A stretch of DNA of 60,000 nucleotides from Apostichopus japonicus. Its lineage: Eukaryota; Echinodermata; Holothuroidea; Aspidochirotida; Stichopodidae. The notes under the pieces are model-generated. The model made no database searches. It was not told the origin of the DNA and saw only the letters and a list, made by a program, of their open reading frames with translations. The position numbers were made by a program, and so were the translations under genes. How positions within the stretch are numbered: position 1 is the stretch's first letter; the number at the start of each line of letters is the position of its first letter. Where the stretch lies: NCBI RefSeq assembly GCF_037975245.1, contig NC_092564.1, positions 8,345,984 through 8,405,983 on the forward strand, in the 5' to 3' direction. This document shows positions 11,366-23,900 of this stretch, piece after piece.

Positions 11366-14300
11366 CCTGTCATGACCTCTAAATATGATCTGTTACCTCA
11401 GTAAAGAAATGAAGGAATTGGAAAGTGTAGTTGCTGTCGTGTACCGAAACTACTACTACATGTGAAACCTGTGTAGTAACACAGTCTCAGATAGTTCACG
11501 CATGAAACAGTTTGAATTTGACCTTTAAGAGATGATGCATTCCACTATTGCAAGTCAGCATGTAATATTTAGACTACAACATTGGAAAACATAAGAAGCC
11601 ATCACCTTTAAGTACCGATGAGGTCATTTCCTTTCTTGGCGTGCAGAAGGTTTGATGTCCAGAGTTGAAAGTGAATAATGTAATGTGACTGTCTAGAGCA
11701 TATAAAAACACAAACCTTGTTTTTTGTATGTATGTATTTATTTGAACCATCTTGATAGCTAGGGTTTGATGATATTGGCATGCTTGATAGAGTAAATTCA
11801 TTTGTAAAGTGAATGTGTGTATAGAATCATCACTCTGAATATCCCAGGTTTGTTCCTCTCGTGGATAAGATAAGAACTCTGTAGAGACAAGTGTTGCAGA
11901 AGTTAAGGTTAATGAAGGATGTAAGCTGTTGAGAATACAAGCTTCCAAAGCTTGATACATTTGGTAAGGCATGGGTGGGGGAGGGGGGTAAAGAGAGGTA
12001 AATGTGGAGGGGGTACTTGGAGAGTTTAGATCAGCTATAAACAAGTTGAATCTTTTTCTTTTCAGGTATAGGTTGAATAGAATACAGCCAGTTTGATCTT
12101 TTTGTATGCAGGGTAAAGCAGTTATGTACAGTTTGTTCTCTGAAGTCGGAATAAATAGTTGCAAACAAAACATGGCAATTGCTGCACGAATTGAAGAATC
12201 CAGAAAAATATGTTTTAGCTAGAATAACAGAGTTTTAAAGTTATGAAATAACTTGCCAGAGGTTTGACATCTTTTAGGGGTGCTATTAATAAACAAAACA
12301 GAGACCAAAGTACATCCACTTCAAGGATAGGTCCTTTGTCCTCTTGCATTCCAATTCCACCCCTCATTTGACCTTGTTAGAGTAATATTTTTAAAGAGCA
12401 GGGGTACCATAAAGTTTCTACAATGGTTAAAGTAAAACTTGGTTGGAGAAGAAGTCCAGATAGAGTCAAACTATCACTATATCTGCATTGAGCAATGTGT
12501 ATGGAAGGATGGTAGAGTGCTCAAGCATTAGGCTATAAGTGTCTGCCTACTTAATAATTTAAGGTTGAAGGCCATTTCCCCCCCCCCCCCCCCCCTGGCC
12601 TCTGAAATGAGAACCCTTTCCTTTTGGGCCTTGTGGTTTATTCTCATGTGTTTACTTTAATGTGGTCAAAATAAATAGATTAATACAAACAATTTATGTT
12701 TATGTAAGTTCCTTATTAACACACCAAGCATATCTTTTAAATTTATATGTCCTATCAATTTTATACCAAAGGAATGAATGGCATTTTACAAGTTACTCTG
12801 GATGACTCATGGCTTACTTGATGTAAAATACATTTTTGTAAATAAAGTGTACAATTTGCTTTTGTTTTTTTTCCACCATTTTATATTCCTTGCCCAAAGG
12901 CTCAAGGAATCCTCACAATGGTTTATTGTCTTCCCCTGAGACATGAAGGCCTTATTGAAGGGGTATCTGGAGGGGGTGGGGGTTGGAACTGTCCTAAAGC
13001 TAATAGGGGGCCTGGAAAAATACAGGATAAAGACTATTTTCTCATTTTCATAATATACTTTTGGAAAAATGAATTCAAAATTAGGGCCCAGTGAAACACT
13101 TGTTCTTGGGCCCCTACATGCCACTTGACAACCCCCCCCCCATCCCAGGCAGTGTAACCTCACAGGTATGTAGCAGTTGTTGCTGTCAATCAAGTTGCTT
13201 TCAAGGGGCATCCTTGTAACCATTAGACTGGGGACACCTTCAATCTCCATGACATGTTATGTCAAATGGTCAGATCATTGAACATTGTTGTTTGCATCAT
13301 CTAGTTATTGAGAACCTCCTTTGGTTGACAATGACAATTTTGGCCGAAAATGCCTCCCAGATCGCTGGAAATCGCACCTTCCAGGCCTTGTGTCATCTAA
13401 GCATTTTTTTATTTTGAAATTACTAGATATCATAAAACATAACAAAAAAATATGCTCAAGGGGGGTGGAAGGTCTCCCCCTTCCCCCCCCCCCCTTGCTA
13501 CACACCTGTTCAAGCTTCTACTTAAAAGATTTAACTCTCAGCAATTGATGGGTTAGCTGGGCATTGGTAGTCTGATAGAACCATTTAAATGTATGTAGTT
13601 GACATGATACTCTTTGCATGGATAAATGTTGGTCTGTGTAGGGGGTGTTCCAATAACTTGTTCCAACTTTTCCTTATTTTGATTTGGTTGGTAAACTTGG
13701 TTATTTTAACACATATTGAAGTTTTTGGTAATGGTACACTATGATCACTGTTTTTCTTTTCATTTGTTAATATTTTGCATCCTATCAAAGTAACTTTTAA
13801 TGCTTTGAAGTACGATCACTTGAAAACCTTTTCACAAGTATATCAAACTGATAGGCATATATTGGTAATCATATGTACTGATCTAGCTTCACACAATTAT
13901 ATCAAAGCATCAACATTACCATAATTTGGAATCGGTCTCGAAAATGTAGGAACTGGGTCAGTGAGCTGCGTTTACATTTTGAGGCTTGGATCAGAAATGT
14001 TAACATTTATCATTACCCTGGCATAAAATGAACATATTGTATTACAGAGCATATGGCGATACTTGTAATTAATATATATAACTACATATATTCTTTGTGA
14101 AATCTCTGGATGTAAAAGCACTCTAAAGCAAAGAAAAAACAACACATTCGTTTCATAGGGAAGCTTGAAGTTCATTTTTATTTCTTTTCTTTTTTTTCTC
14201 TCGTTTCCAAAAATATAAAAAATAATTAAAAAATCTTCTGATTGAACAGCTTAATTTGTCTTTACCATACAAAAGTCTCTGGACTTGATCAAAACATTTA

Positions 14301-14843
14301 CAGATGAAAAAGAAAAAGAAGCAAGCACTTTCTTCAAAATGTTCCACCCACAAGATGATATGATTGGTGGGAATGATTTCTTTATGTATCTAAATCTACA
14401 GTAAGAGCTACTAAGGAACAACCTTCGAGGTATGAAGTCCTTGTGCTCTCAATTAGCACCAAGTAGCAGAGCAGTCCAAGAAGGTGTTTGGAGATTTTTA
14501 AAATCTTTACCTCAAGGACCAAACAAAAAAAACAATAAAACACAACAGAATTTTCTACATGATTTTTTTTTCCTTTGTGGTCCCCAAAAAAATATGGATG
14601 TAATAAAAGATGAAAAATATAAGTGGATGACATAAATCCCAATGAGTGATCTCTCAAGCAATGCAGAGGTGATAAGGAACTGGAAAGAAGGTGGTATGTG
14701 ATATCTAAGACTTTGTTTCATTGCTTAGCTTCCCTATGATAAAGGCACACCCCATGGTCTGTAACTTAGCCCTGGATAGTATGTCACCCTGCTAGAGAGT
14801 TCCACTCCAAAAAAAAATATTAAGTCAAAAAAAATAATTCCAT
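11366..14843. other. Shared 3' region between convergent GATAD1 and collagen genes
   Basis: Holds the 3' UTRs of both genes. Possible poly(A) signals for GATAD1 (AATAAA, plus) lie at 12150, 12288 and 12670. A candidate for the collagen gene (TTTATT on plus) lies at 14177-14182. Poly-C tracts occur near 12580, 13132 and 13485. Open frames here, including 199 codons on the minus strand at 11574-12173, resemble nothing I know and are probably chance. Confidence 0.5.
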
Positions 14844-14990
14844 TTATAAGAAGCAGACAGGTCCTAGTTCTAGACCAAACTGTTGACTTTCCATGCCAAT
14901 ATCAGCAGGGGCAACGTCCACTATAGGCAGCCTCTTGGTGGATCTTGTGGTAAATTCTAAGACAGCCCTAGACCATTCGCTGGTATGGTA
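14844..14990 (-). CDS. Collagen exon w61: C-propeptide end and stop
   Basis: 147 nt: [32 protein letters not shown], and the terminal ELGPVCFL with Cys8, then TAA at 14844-14846. It matches the vertebrate end RLPIIDVAPLDVG ... VGPVCFL. Acceptor ctctcaacag. Confidence 0.96.
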   Translation of the reverse strand, partial: YHTSEWSRAVLEFTTRSTKRLPIVDVAPADIGMESQQFGLELGPVCFL

Positions 14991-17900
14991 CTGTTGAGAG
15001 ATGAAAACAAGATCACAGGATTACTACAAGCATGCCATAGACACAGATGGGCAAAGTGTGGGTAGTAGGTGGGTAAAGTGTGGGTCACATGTGGGCAAAG
15101 TGTGGGTAGAAGGTGGACAAAGTGTGGGTCGCAGGTAGGCAAAGATCCAGCCACAGATTTTCTGTAGCCTGGAGGGAGGTTGTCCTGAGAACCTTATTCA
15201 CTTGTGGCTCACATAACCCTTTCACATCAGAGGAATGGTTTTTACCTAACAACAAATAAACTGGATTCACAACTGGACTAACCGAAAATGGAAACATGAA
15301 AATTTTGGGCTTTGTAGGTATGGTGAAATTGTGATAAGATATTTCAACGTACCAGATGGACAATCCATGTGAAGAACTTTCAGCTTTTTTGGTACATTTT
15401 TAAGCATTGCGACCGACAATCATTTTTGCTCTCACCCCCAATAAGATTTAATACTGGGAGTAGTCTATGACCTATATAGACCCCCAAACTTCCTTATGTT
15501 TATCTGGTCTGTTTCTTTGACTTTTCCTATCAACTTTTCCTTCTAACTGTTCATAAAATTTACCCAGATAATTTTTTCCCCTTTTTTGAAACCATACAAT
15601 CAGCTTATTAGAGAATAATAATAGCCCCAAGGGGACAGTTTCAGTTTTCAGATCAAAGCTTACCATCCAATCCTATCATTTTGGGCACTATACATGATAT
15701 CACGATGAATACCTTTTGCATGTGTTTTATTTTTTCAGGAAAACTGCCATTCAATGTTATAATTTGGCCATAATCACAGACAAGAACTGCCAACCCCCTC
15801 TCCGCCTGCTCTCAATGCTTCCTTTCATGGCTAGTGTTAAAAAGTTACAAGAGATTGAACAAGAATTTTCAAAATATCTTACTTGGCATCCATCTTCTAA
15901 TACATCATAACGATCAGTACTTTCGCCATCCATGCTGAGTTCTTCTCCAGACATGGTCATGAGGCGGAGAGCTTTCTCTGTGAAGCCCTCTGCGCCCTCG
16001 GCGACGGCTACTACATTCTTACAGTAGAAGGTGAGCTTCTGTGTGGCCACGTCGGACATCAACCTCAAGAATGTAAACTGTGATGCATGAGCTTCATATG
16101 TGAACTAAAATCAACAAGAAAAAAAAAAACATGTTAGCAAGAGTTTCTTCAGGTTTGAACAAATTTCATCACTCATTCAACAGAAGAGAGAAACAAAAGC
16201 AGTGTACAAAAGCAGTGTACAAAGCAGTGTACAAAGCAGTGTACAAAAGCAGTGTACATATTGAAAATTTGTCAACTGTTATTTTGACATAAAGATTACA
16301 TACTGTTGTACACATACTTCTATAATAACATCTGAATTCAGAAAAACAACATGTGATCTATGCTGACAAAATATACATTTCTTCAAAGATGAAATCTTAC
16401 TTAATAGATATAAATGATTGTAATGGCCATCCAATGCACTGGTGCTGCTATTATGCTATTCTAACACTGGAAGACCACCCCCCCCCAACAGAAACATCAA
16501 ACAGACACTTCCCCTCCCCCTTATGAGCTTGACTTAAAACAATTCAAAGAAATTGAAAGAATGGTAAGAATCTATTGCAGAGAAAATTTCACCTAGAGAA
16601 CAACGTATACTTATAAACTTCACATCTGTAGTGATGTTAAAGGATTTTTAAATAAACCAAATGTAAACCTACTTTACTGCCTCCAGTCATTTCACTGTAG
16701 TAAGTATGGCCTGTTTCTCCCAAGAACCAGGTGGCATTGGCTGTGATGGGTACAGATGGAGGTACGCATGTTTCCAGAGTATCTCTCCTGCAGTATACCC
16801 TGAAGGCATCCTTACTTGAACCGTCATTAGGATCGATCCAGTAATAATCTGATGGCAGAGATATAGACTAATGATAATCATTTTAAGTATATGTATATCC
16901 CCAAAGAATACCATAATAATAATCATAACAATAATAGTAGTACCTTTCCACAAAAGTAAACAGCTATATTATCACATAGCAGTCATTTTAACAATTCAAC
17001 ACGTTGAAACTTCAAACACAGGTTTCAACTTTCCCAACCCAAGAAACGTGTTACATTAATTTTGTTGTCACTTGCAAAACTGTTTCACTACAAATGTTCA
17101 TATTTTTTTTAGGAGGAAAATATTTGTAGTCCTTATGACTTCTGCATGTTCTGCATTTCAATAATGTACTAAGTTGCACACAGAGTTGCTAGGACTCTTA
17201 TATTAAACAAGAATGTTCGAACAACCAGTATTCTAACACACTTCGTAGCAGACTGGTTTATCAGCTTTAAAGGAGTGACGAGGGGTATTTAATATTAACC
17301 ACTAAATATCTGAGGGAAGCAGATATGCAAGTCCCATAGCAATTGACAGAGAAAGACAATTTTCCTTTAGATGAATATCACTGGAGCTACCATCAAAGAA
17401 TCATGACACGATTGTTTCATTTACCGCTTTCAAGTCCTGGGTAGCATCGGAAGAGGTCTTTGCAGGAACGGGCTGGGTTCTTCTGTGTCCCTGATGGGGC
17501 CAACATATTTGCTGCTTGGAATTCATAATGGGTTGCTGCGGCTACTGCTTTTTCGCTTGTGATGTCCACATCTGTGTTGATGGTACCATCATCACGGAAC
17601 TAAAAACACAAAGTTAGGGTTTTTTAAGTTTCAATTTTTAAGGATTCTTGAAGTACAGAAATCCCAAGATCAACAGATTTCCAAAACTAAACAAAAAACT
17701 AACAAAAAGGTGATTTGACAATAATCTATGGTTAATACTACTAGCACACAACCACCAAAAGATTTAAGAGAAACTCAAGTTTGTGGTGTGGAAACCTACA
17801 TGGAGTAACTGATATTTCTAGGCACTTTTACTGGTCTTATCACATTTCAATCTAAACCACTGTTAAAATTATTTCAGATATACTGCAGCAATGATAATGG

Positions 17901-20900
17901 AAACTATTAAAGGGCATACACCATCCCTGTGATAGAGCCTCGAACACCCATTGAAGTATTTAACAGCTCCCATTGCCTCTTCTTTCTCTCCCTCACCCCT
18001 CTCTCCTCATCGCCAATCCCCCTCTTCCACATCCAAAAATGATATCATTTACATTTCAGCTTATTCTTTGAGTAAATCGACTTGTTAGAGATGTCTAATC
18101 TGTAAGAGACAAACAGCTCAGTAGAATAATATATCTTACCATGTAGCCCAAAGGATCATTGGCCTTGCCACCAGTGACAGAGGATGGGTATTGTGGGTAT
18201 TGTGGTCTCTGTTGAGAAATGAAGCAAAGATAAACAAAAATGTCACAAGGATAGTTTCTTGCATAGTAAGTAAATGCGCAATAAGAGAACTGGACTGCTA
18301 CGGTGAGACGAGATCTTAATGAACTTGGGGACCAGAAACTGGGTTTCTTTGGGAATTTGAAAGTGTTCCTTGTGGTAAGTAATTCCCACTAAATCTCAAA
18401 AGATTTGTCAGCAACACAGTATGAAGGTCCTTCTGCTAGTAGACACTCATTACATATTTACAGTCCATCCAATGGAGTGAAACCCTGTGTAGGTTTGATG
18501 ACTATAAATAAGACGGTGGTTTGAGTCACTACAATAAACCAACAGGGACAAACATAACAATTCTTCTCATTTTAGAGAGCGCCATCATTTACTACAGCTA
18601 TGTAGCACTTTAAGTAGACATAGGTTAGAGTGCCATTCCCTTTGGTTTCAATGGGATTTCGGTATTTGTTTGGTTTCTACATTTCTGAAGTGGGTTTAAG
18701 CTAACATAATCTTCCATTCTTACTAATGGTCATGGCACAGAAGAAGAAACAACGATGAAACAACCACAGTATCAATAACAATTTAAAAGAACAGGTAAGG
18801 ACTACTTACGGAGTATTGGACTGGTCCCTGTTAAATGAAAGAAAAGAAATGGATATATTTTAGCAGTGTGAAAAATACCAACTCGGAACAAATTTGTTAA
18901 CCTAATTGAAATGTCATCAATTTGATCATAACAAACTCTTGTAGAATGAAAGTAGCTATTTAAGGGCAGAGACAGAAAGACAGAAATAATGTTAGAATCT
19001 TAATGTAGGAAAACAAAATCATGCAGGACAACTAACTTACCACAAACATTTTGCATAAATTGGTTATAATGATGGGTTTGGGTAGCAACATCCTTACAAC
19101 TCTACTTTTCTGAACTGATGCATAAATTCTTTAAGATACGCCATGGATATACATAGGGTTAGGTCAGTTCAAGTTGTACACTAACTTGCTGTAAGATAAA
19201 GGCTGACGAAAGATTCATATACATATGACCTCCACCCATCACCAACAAATTTACTATTTGCAAGTCATATCTTACATCCCTACAGGGGTACTTACAGCTG
19301 GGCCGGGTGGCCCTGGTGGTCCAGCTGGGCCTGGGGTACCATCGGGTCCATCATCACCTTCTTGACCCTACAAAAGAAAGAAAACTCTATTGCTAAGTAT
19401 CAATAGGTAGACATTTAGGCATTGATACACACTCATCTGTACACCTCTGGACAATATGGTACAGTTCTTGGCTATAGATACCAAGTATGGTATTGTTAAG
19501 TCCACACCTAGCACCCAGCACTGCATATAGTACAATCATGCAATCTATGGACTCTATCTATGGTACAATAATTGAACATATGGATACTAGACGGATACAA
19601 GCTAAAGTACACCAATGGTACAATTATTGAACATATGGACACTAGATGGATACAAGCTAAAGTATACCAATGGTACAATTATTGAACATATGGACACTAG
19701 ATGGATACAAGCTAAAGTATACCAATGGTATAATTATTGAACATATGGACACTAGATGGATACAAGCTAAAGTATACCAATGGTACAATTATTGAACATA
19801 TGGACACTAGATGGATACAAGCTAAAGTACACCAATGGTAAAATTATTGAATATATGGACGCTAGATGGATACAAGCTTAAGTATACCAATGGTACAATT
19901 ATTGAACATATGGACACTAGATGGATACAAGCTAAAGTATACCAATGGTATAATTATTGAACATATGGACACTAGATGGATACAAGCTAAAGTATACCAA
20001 TGGTACAACTATTGAACATATGGACGCTAGATGGATACAAGCTAAAGTATACCAATGGTACAACTATTGAACATATGGACGCTAGATAGATACAAGCTAA
20101 AGTACACCAATGGTAAAATTATTGAACATATGGACGCTAGATGGATACAAGCTAAAGTATACCAATGGTACAATTATTGAACATATGGACACTAGATGGA
20201 TACAAGCTAAAGTATACCAATGGTACAATTATTGAACATATGGACACTAGATGGATACAAGCTAAAGTACACCAATGGTAAAATTATTGAACATATGGAC
20301 GCTAGATGGATACAAGCTAAAGTATACCAATGGTATAATTATTGAACATATGGACACTGGATGGATAAAAGCTAAAGTATACCACACTTTCATAGTCAGA
20401 TAATTGCTACACATGGTACTTACACATACATAAGTACATACATACACATGGAGCATATGGTACTGCAAAACTACATCCACAGACATTAGATTCAAACCAT
20501 TTTACATGCTAGGAAATTGAGAGCTTACCTGAGATCCTGGAGATCCATTAGGTCCTCTTGGTCCTGGGCTTCCATTGCTACCCTTCTTGCCATTAGCTCC
20601 CTGTCATATAAGAAGCAGAAGATGTCCAACTTAAACATATCGTAACAGATCTTACCAATCAAGCATGTTATTTTGATGACTTGGTCAATTTAACATTTCA
20701 GTGACTTTTGTAAATCTTAAATCTTACTTTCCTTCAAAATGAAATCAGAGTTTTACATACCTGCATACCACGTGGGCCATTGGGTCCAGCTTCACCACGG
20801 CTACCCTCTGGTCCCTGAGAGAGAAAAATATTGAAGCTGGTAAGATAAGAAATGGATCAAAGGGGCCTTCTGAAATAACCATTACCTCTAGTACATATCC

Positions 20901-23900
20901 ACATAGAAGTTTCAACTTGAGTCAGCACTTATGATAAAAATTCATCTGGCATACAACATGAGAATTTGTCTGGGAGCCTCGCCTGAGCTTGTATGCAAGT
21001 AAGATTACAGTCAAATAGTTCCGTTAATCAGTATTCTACATTTTTCAATTAGATAATTGTTTGAAGTAGGGTGAGGTGGGGGAGGGTGGGGGAGGGTGGG
21101 GGGAGGGTGGGATTTATAAAGGAGGAGAATACTTACTGGTGCACCTGCATTTCCTCTTGCTCCTGAGAAGCCAGTGTGTCCTTTGAGGCCCTGATAAATG
21201 AAAGAGAATTGAATAATCATAAAGTTTAACAATTCAATACTTTCTGTACAAAGTTCAGAATATTCAAACGATCATGTTTTTTGTGGTAGAAGACTGATAT
21301 TTGGACAATTACTTACAAGGGTAAAACATTTCTTTGCAACCTCTGTATGTATTCATGCCACTATCGCTACAGTACAAGTTCAAGTATACGTAGATATATT
21401 TCTCAATTAGCCGTTCAAGTCAATACACAATGCTTGCATGATATGCTCTTGCACTGCTCTACACAAGTTGAATGGCTATAACTTAGTTGACGACCACTTA
21501 CAGATGGTCCTGCTGGTCCACGCTCACCGGTGGCTCCTTGAGGTCCAACCGCACCCTAGCAGGAAAAGAGAGAAAGAAAGGATACACATTGAGAGTGATG
21601 AACAACATTTTGCTACAGAGACTAAAACAATTAACAACCATGAAAGCTGATGTCATCCCCCCTATTAAATGCTGTCCTCTAGTTTCACTTGTGCATGGCT
21701 TGACCATTTACAGATTGACCTGCTTAAACTTTTGCTGTGCTCGTGAAGTTGTTGGATTTTTTTCTCTCTCTTTCATGTTCAACATTCCTCTTACATCACC
21801 TTTGGGTGAGCCTTCTTTATCTACTTGTAGTTTGTTTAACATTCGACATTCTTCTTATTATTATTATTATTATTGCCAGGCATTATCCTCATTTAATTGC
21901 TCAATGACTTGTTTTAAAACTATTACTTTTTGTCTGTTTCTTACCCATTCTTTTTTTTGGTTTGTTTCAGTCTGCCTCTGAATATAATCTTGATAGGGTC
22001 AAAACTTCACACCACTCTTTTCTCTTTTACATTTTACCTACACAGGTTTTTCTGTGTCATCAAGAAGCAGTATTGTGACATTTTCACCCCCTCCTCTCTC
22101 TTAGACACTAATGGTTATATTTCATGATCATCAATATCAAACAATAATCCCTCAATATATACTTTCACCCACCATAAATAAAAAACAAATTTCTGATCTA
22201 CTCTTAAATAAAATTTTCTGATTGGAGTTCTCTTAAGCTGATAATTCAGGTTCTGTATCTGTGTTCTTTCATGTGATGATATTGTTTTCACATCGTTGAG
22301 ATTCAAGCGTAAAATAACGTGGGAAAATATGATGAGAATGGTTCGAGATTTCTGTGCAGAAACAGCATAACAGAGACAACAAAATGGAGAAGCAATTTTC
22401 TTGTGGCTTTGTGCAAGGGGGAAAATAGATTGGGAGATAAATCAAAGGGATAACTGATTTGTTTTTCAAATATTGTGACTCCTGATTGGCTACTGAGACT
22501 TTATCCAACCGATAGAAGAACTCCTGATTGGCTACTGTGACTTCATCCAACAAATAGAAGACAAAGCAGTTTTGGATCTTACAATTACATGCAGAATGTG
22601 ATACAGCTTTCTTAAAGCAGCATTTTGCATCCTTTTCTATGATTTTCTCAACCTCACTGACTCCACTGTGCCATAATGACATACATACCTAGCTTATCTA
22701 TTTAAATCTTACTTCAAATGGTGGCATAAAAGTCGAAAAATTTGCAACTTTCAACTTTTCTTTCTCCAAGATATTTTCCATTGGGATCCCAATAAACCTC
22801 GCCAATAATATGAATATTTAAACACTACGAAAGTCATTGACCAATACGTAATACAACACCATGCCTGATTTGTGTACAGTCTATATGGCAGTTTTACCAG
22901 GGAGTTCCATAGCAACTCCCTGGTTGTACCAATGCAAAGTCTTGAATCTATTTTTAGCAACGGCTCATAACTAAACCTGCATCTCTGATCGGTTGAATTC
23001 AAACTAGTGGGTTTGGGGAACTGTATGCGATTAATTTTAAATGTGGAATTTGTCGTGGACACTTTTCTCATTATCTGCAAATATCCTTAATTACTCGCCA
23101 ATTAACATTGTTGGCAGGGAATAACTTGGATAATATCTTAGTTTGCTATTTTGTGATTGATATATCTAAAAAACTTGATGGACATGTAAGTAGAAAACGG
23201 CGACCAAATGCAAAATGCTGCTTTAATGCACAAAGAGGATTTTGTTCAAGGGTACTTACAACAGCGCCAGTAACTCCAGTGTCGCCATCTGGGCCAGATG
23301 CACCCCGTGGGCCACCGACACCTTGTGCGCCAGTTTTGCCTACAGCACCTCTTGCACCTCGGATACCCTGCAACAAATAAGTAAATAAAAAGATACAAGA
23401 TAAAACGTCATGTGTACTGAAATTATTTTATATATTTTTTTATACCAGCTCAGGGAGATAAAACTATGCATTAAACATCATTTACCAAGGGTACGACACA
23501 ATACGATGAAATACTGTGGCTTCATTCAGAAGAAAACTAAGAAAATGTTATCTTAGAAGTTACAGACTAAACCCACCACATATAATACCCACATTACTTA
23601 CCACTGTTTATTATTCCTTTGATGTTACAAGCATAACAGGCTATTCCTATCCAACAAAGTACTATAGTTATTACAACTGAGCACTCTTACAGGTATAAGT
23701 AACGCTGCGTTTTCACTTTTTTTTCCAATGTAGACTATTTGGCGCTTAATTTGGCCTGCAGTTGAATATTTTTTGTACAATCTAGGTTGCTTCAGAGACA
23801 GTGACATAACTTGGCTGGTGCAGTCTCCCAGGGCCCAGGCCCCATGGAGGGGGGGCTCAGTGACAGAAACAATATAACCACCATACACTGAAGCTGGCTG

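Noticed and set aside
11574-12173. 199-codon open frame on the minus strand
   Set aside because: No recognisable domain, no matching splice context, and it lies antisense in the probable GATAD1 3' UTR. Composition looks like chance.
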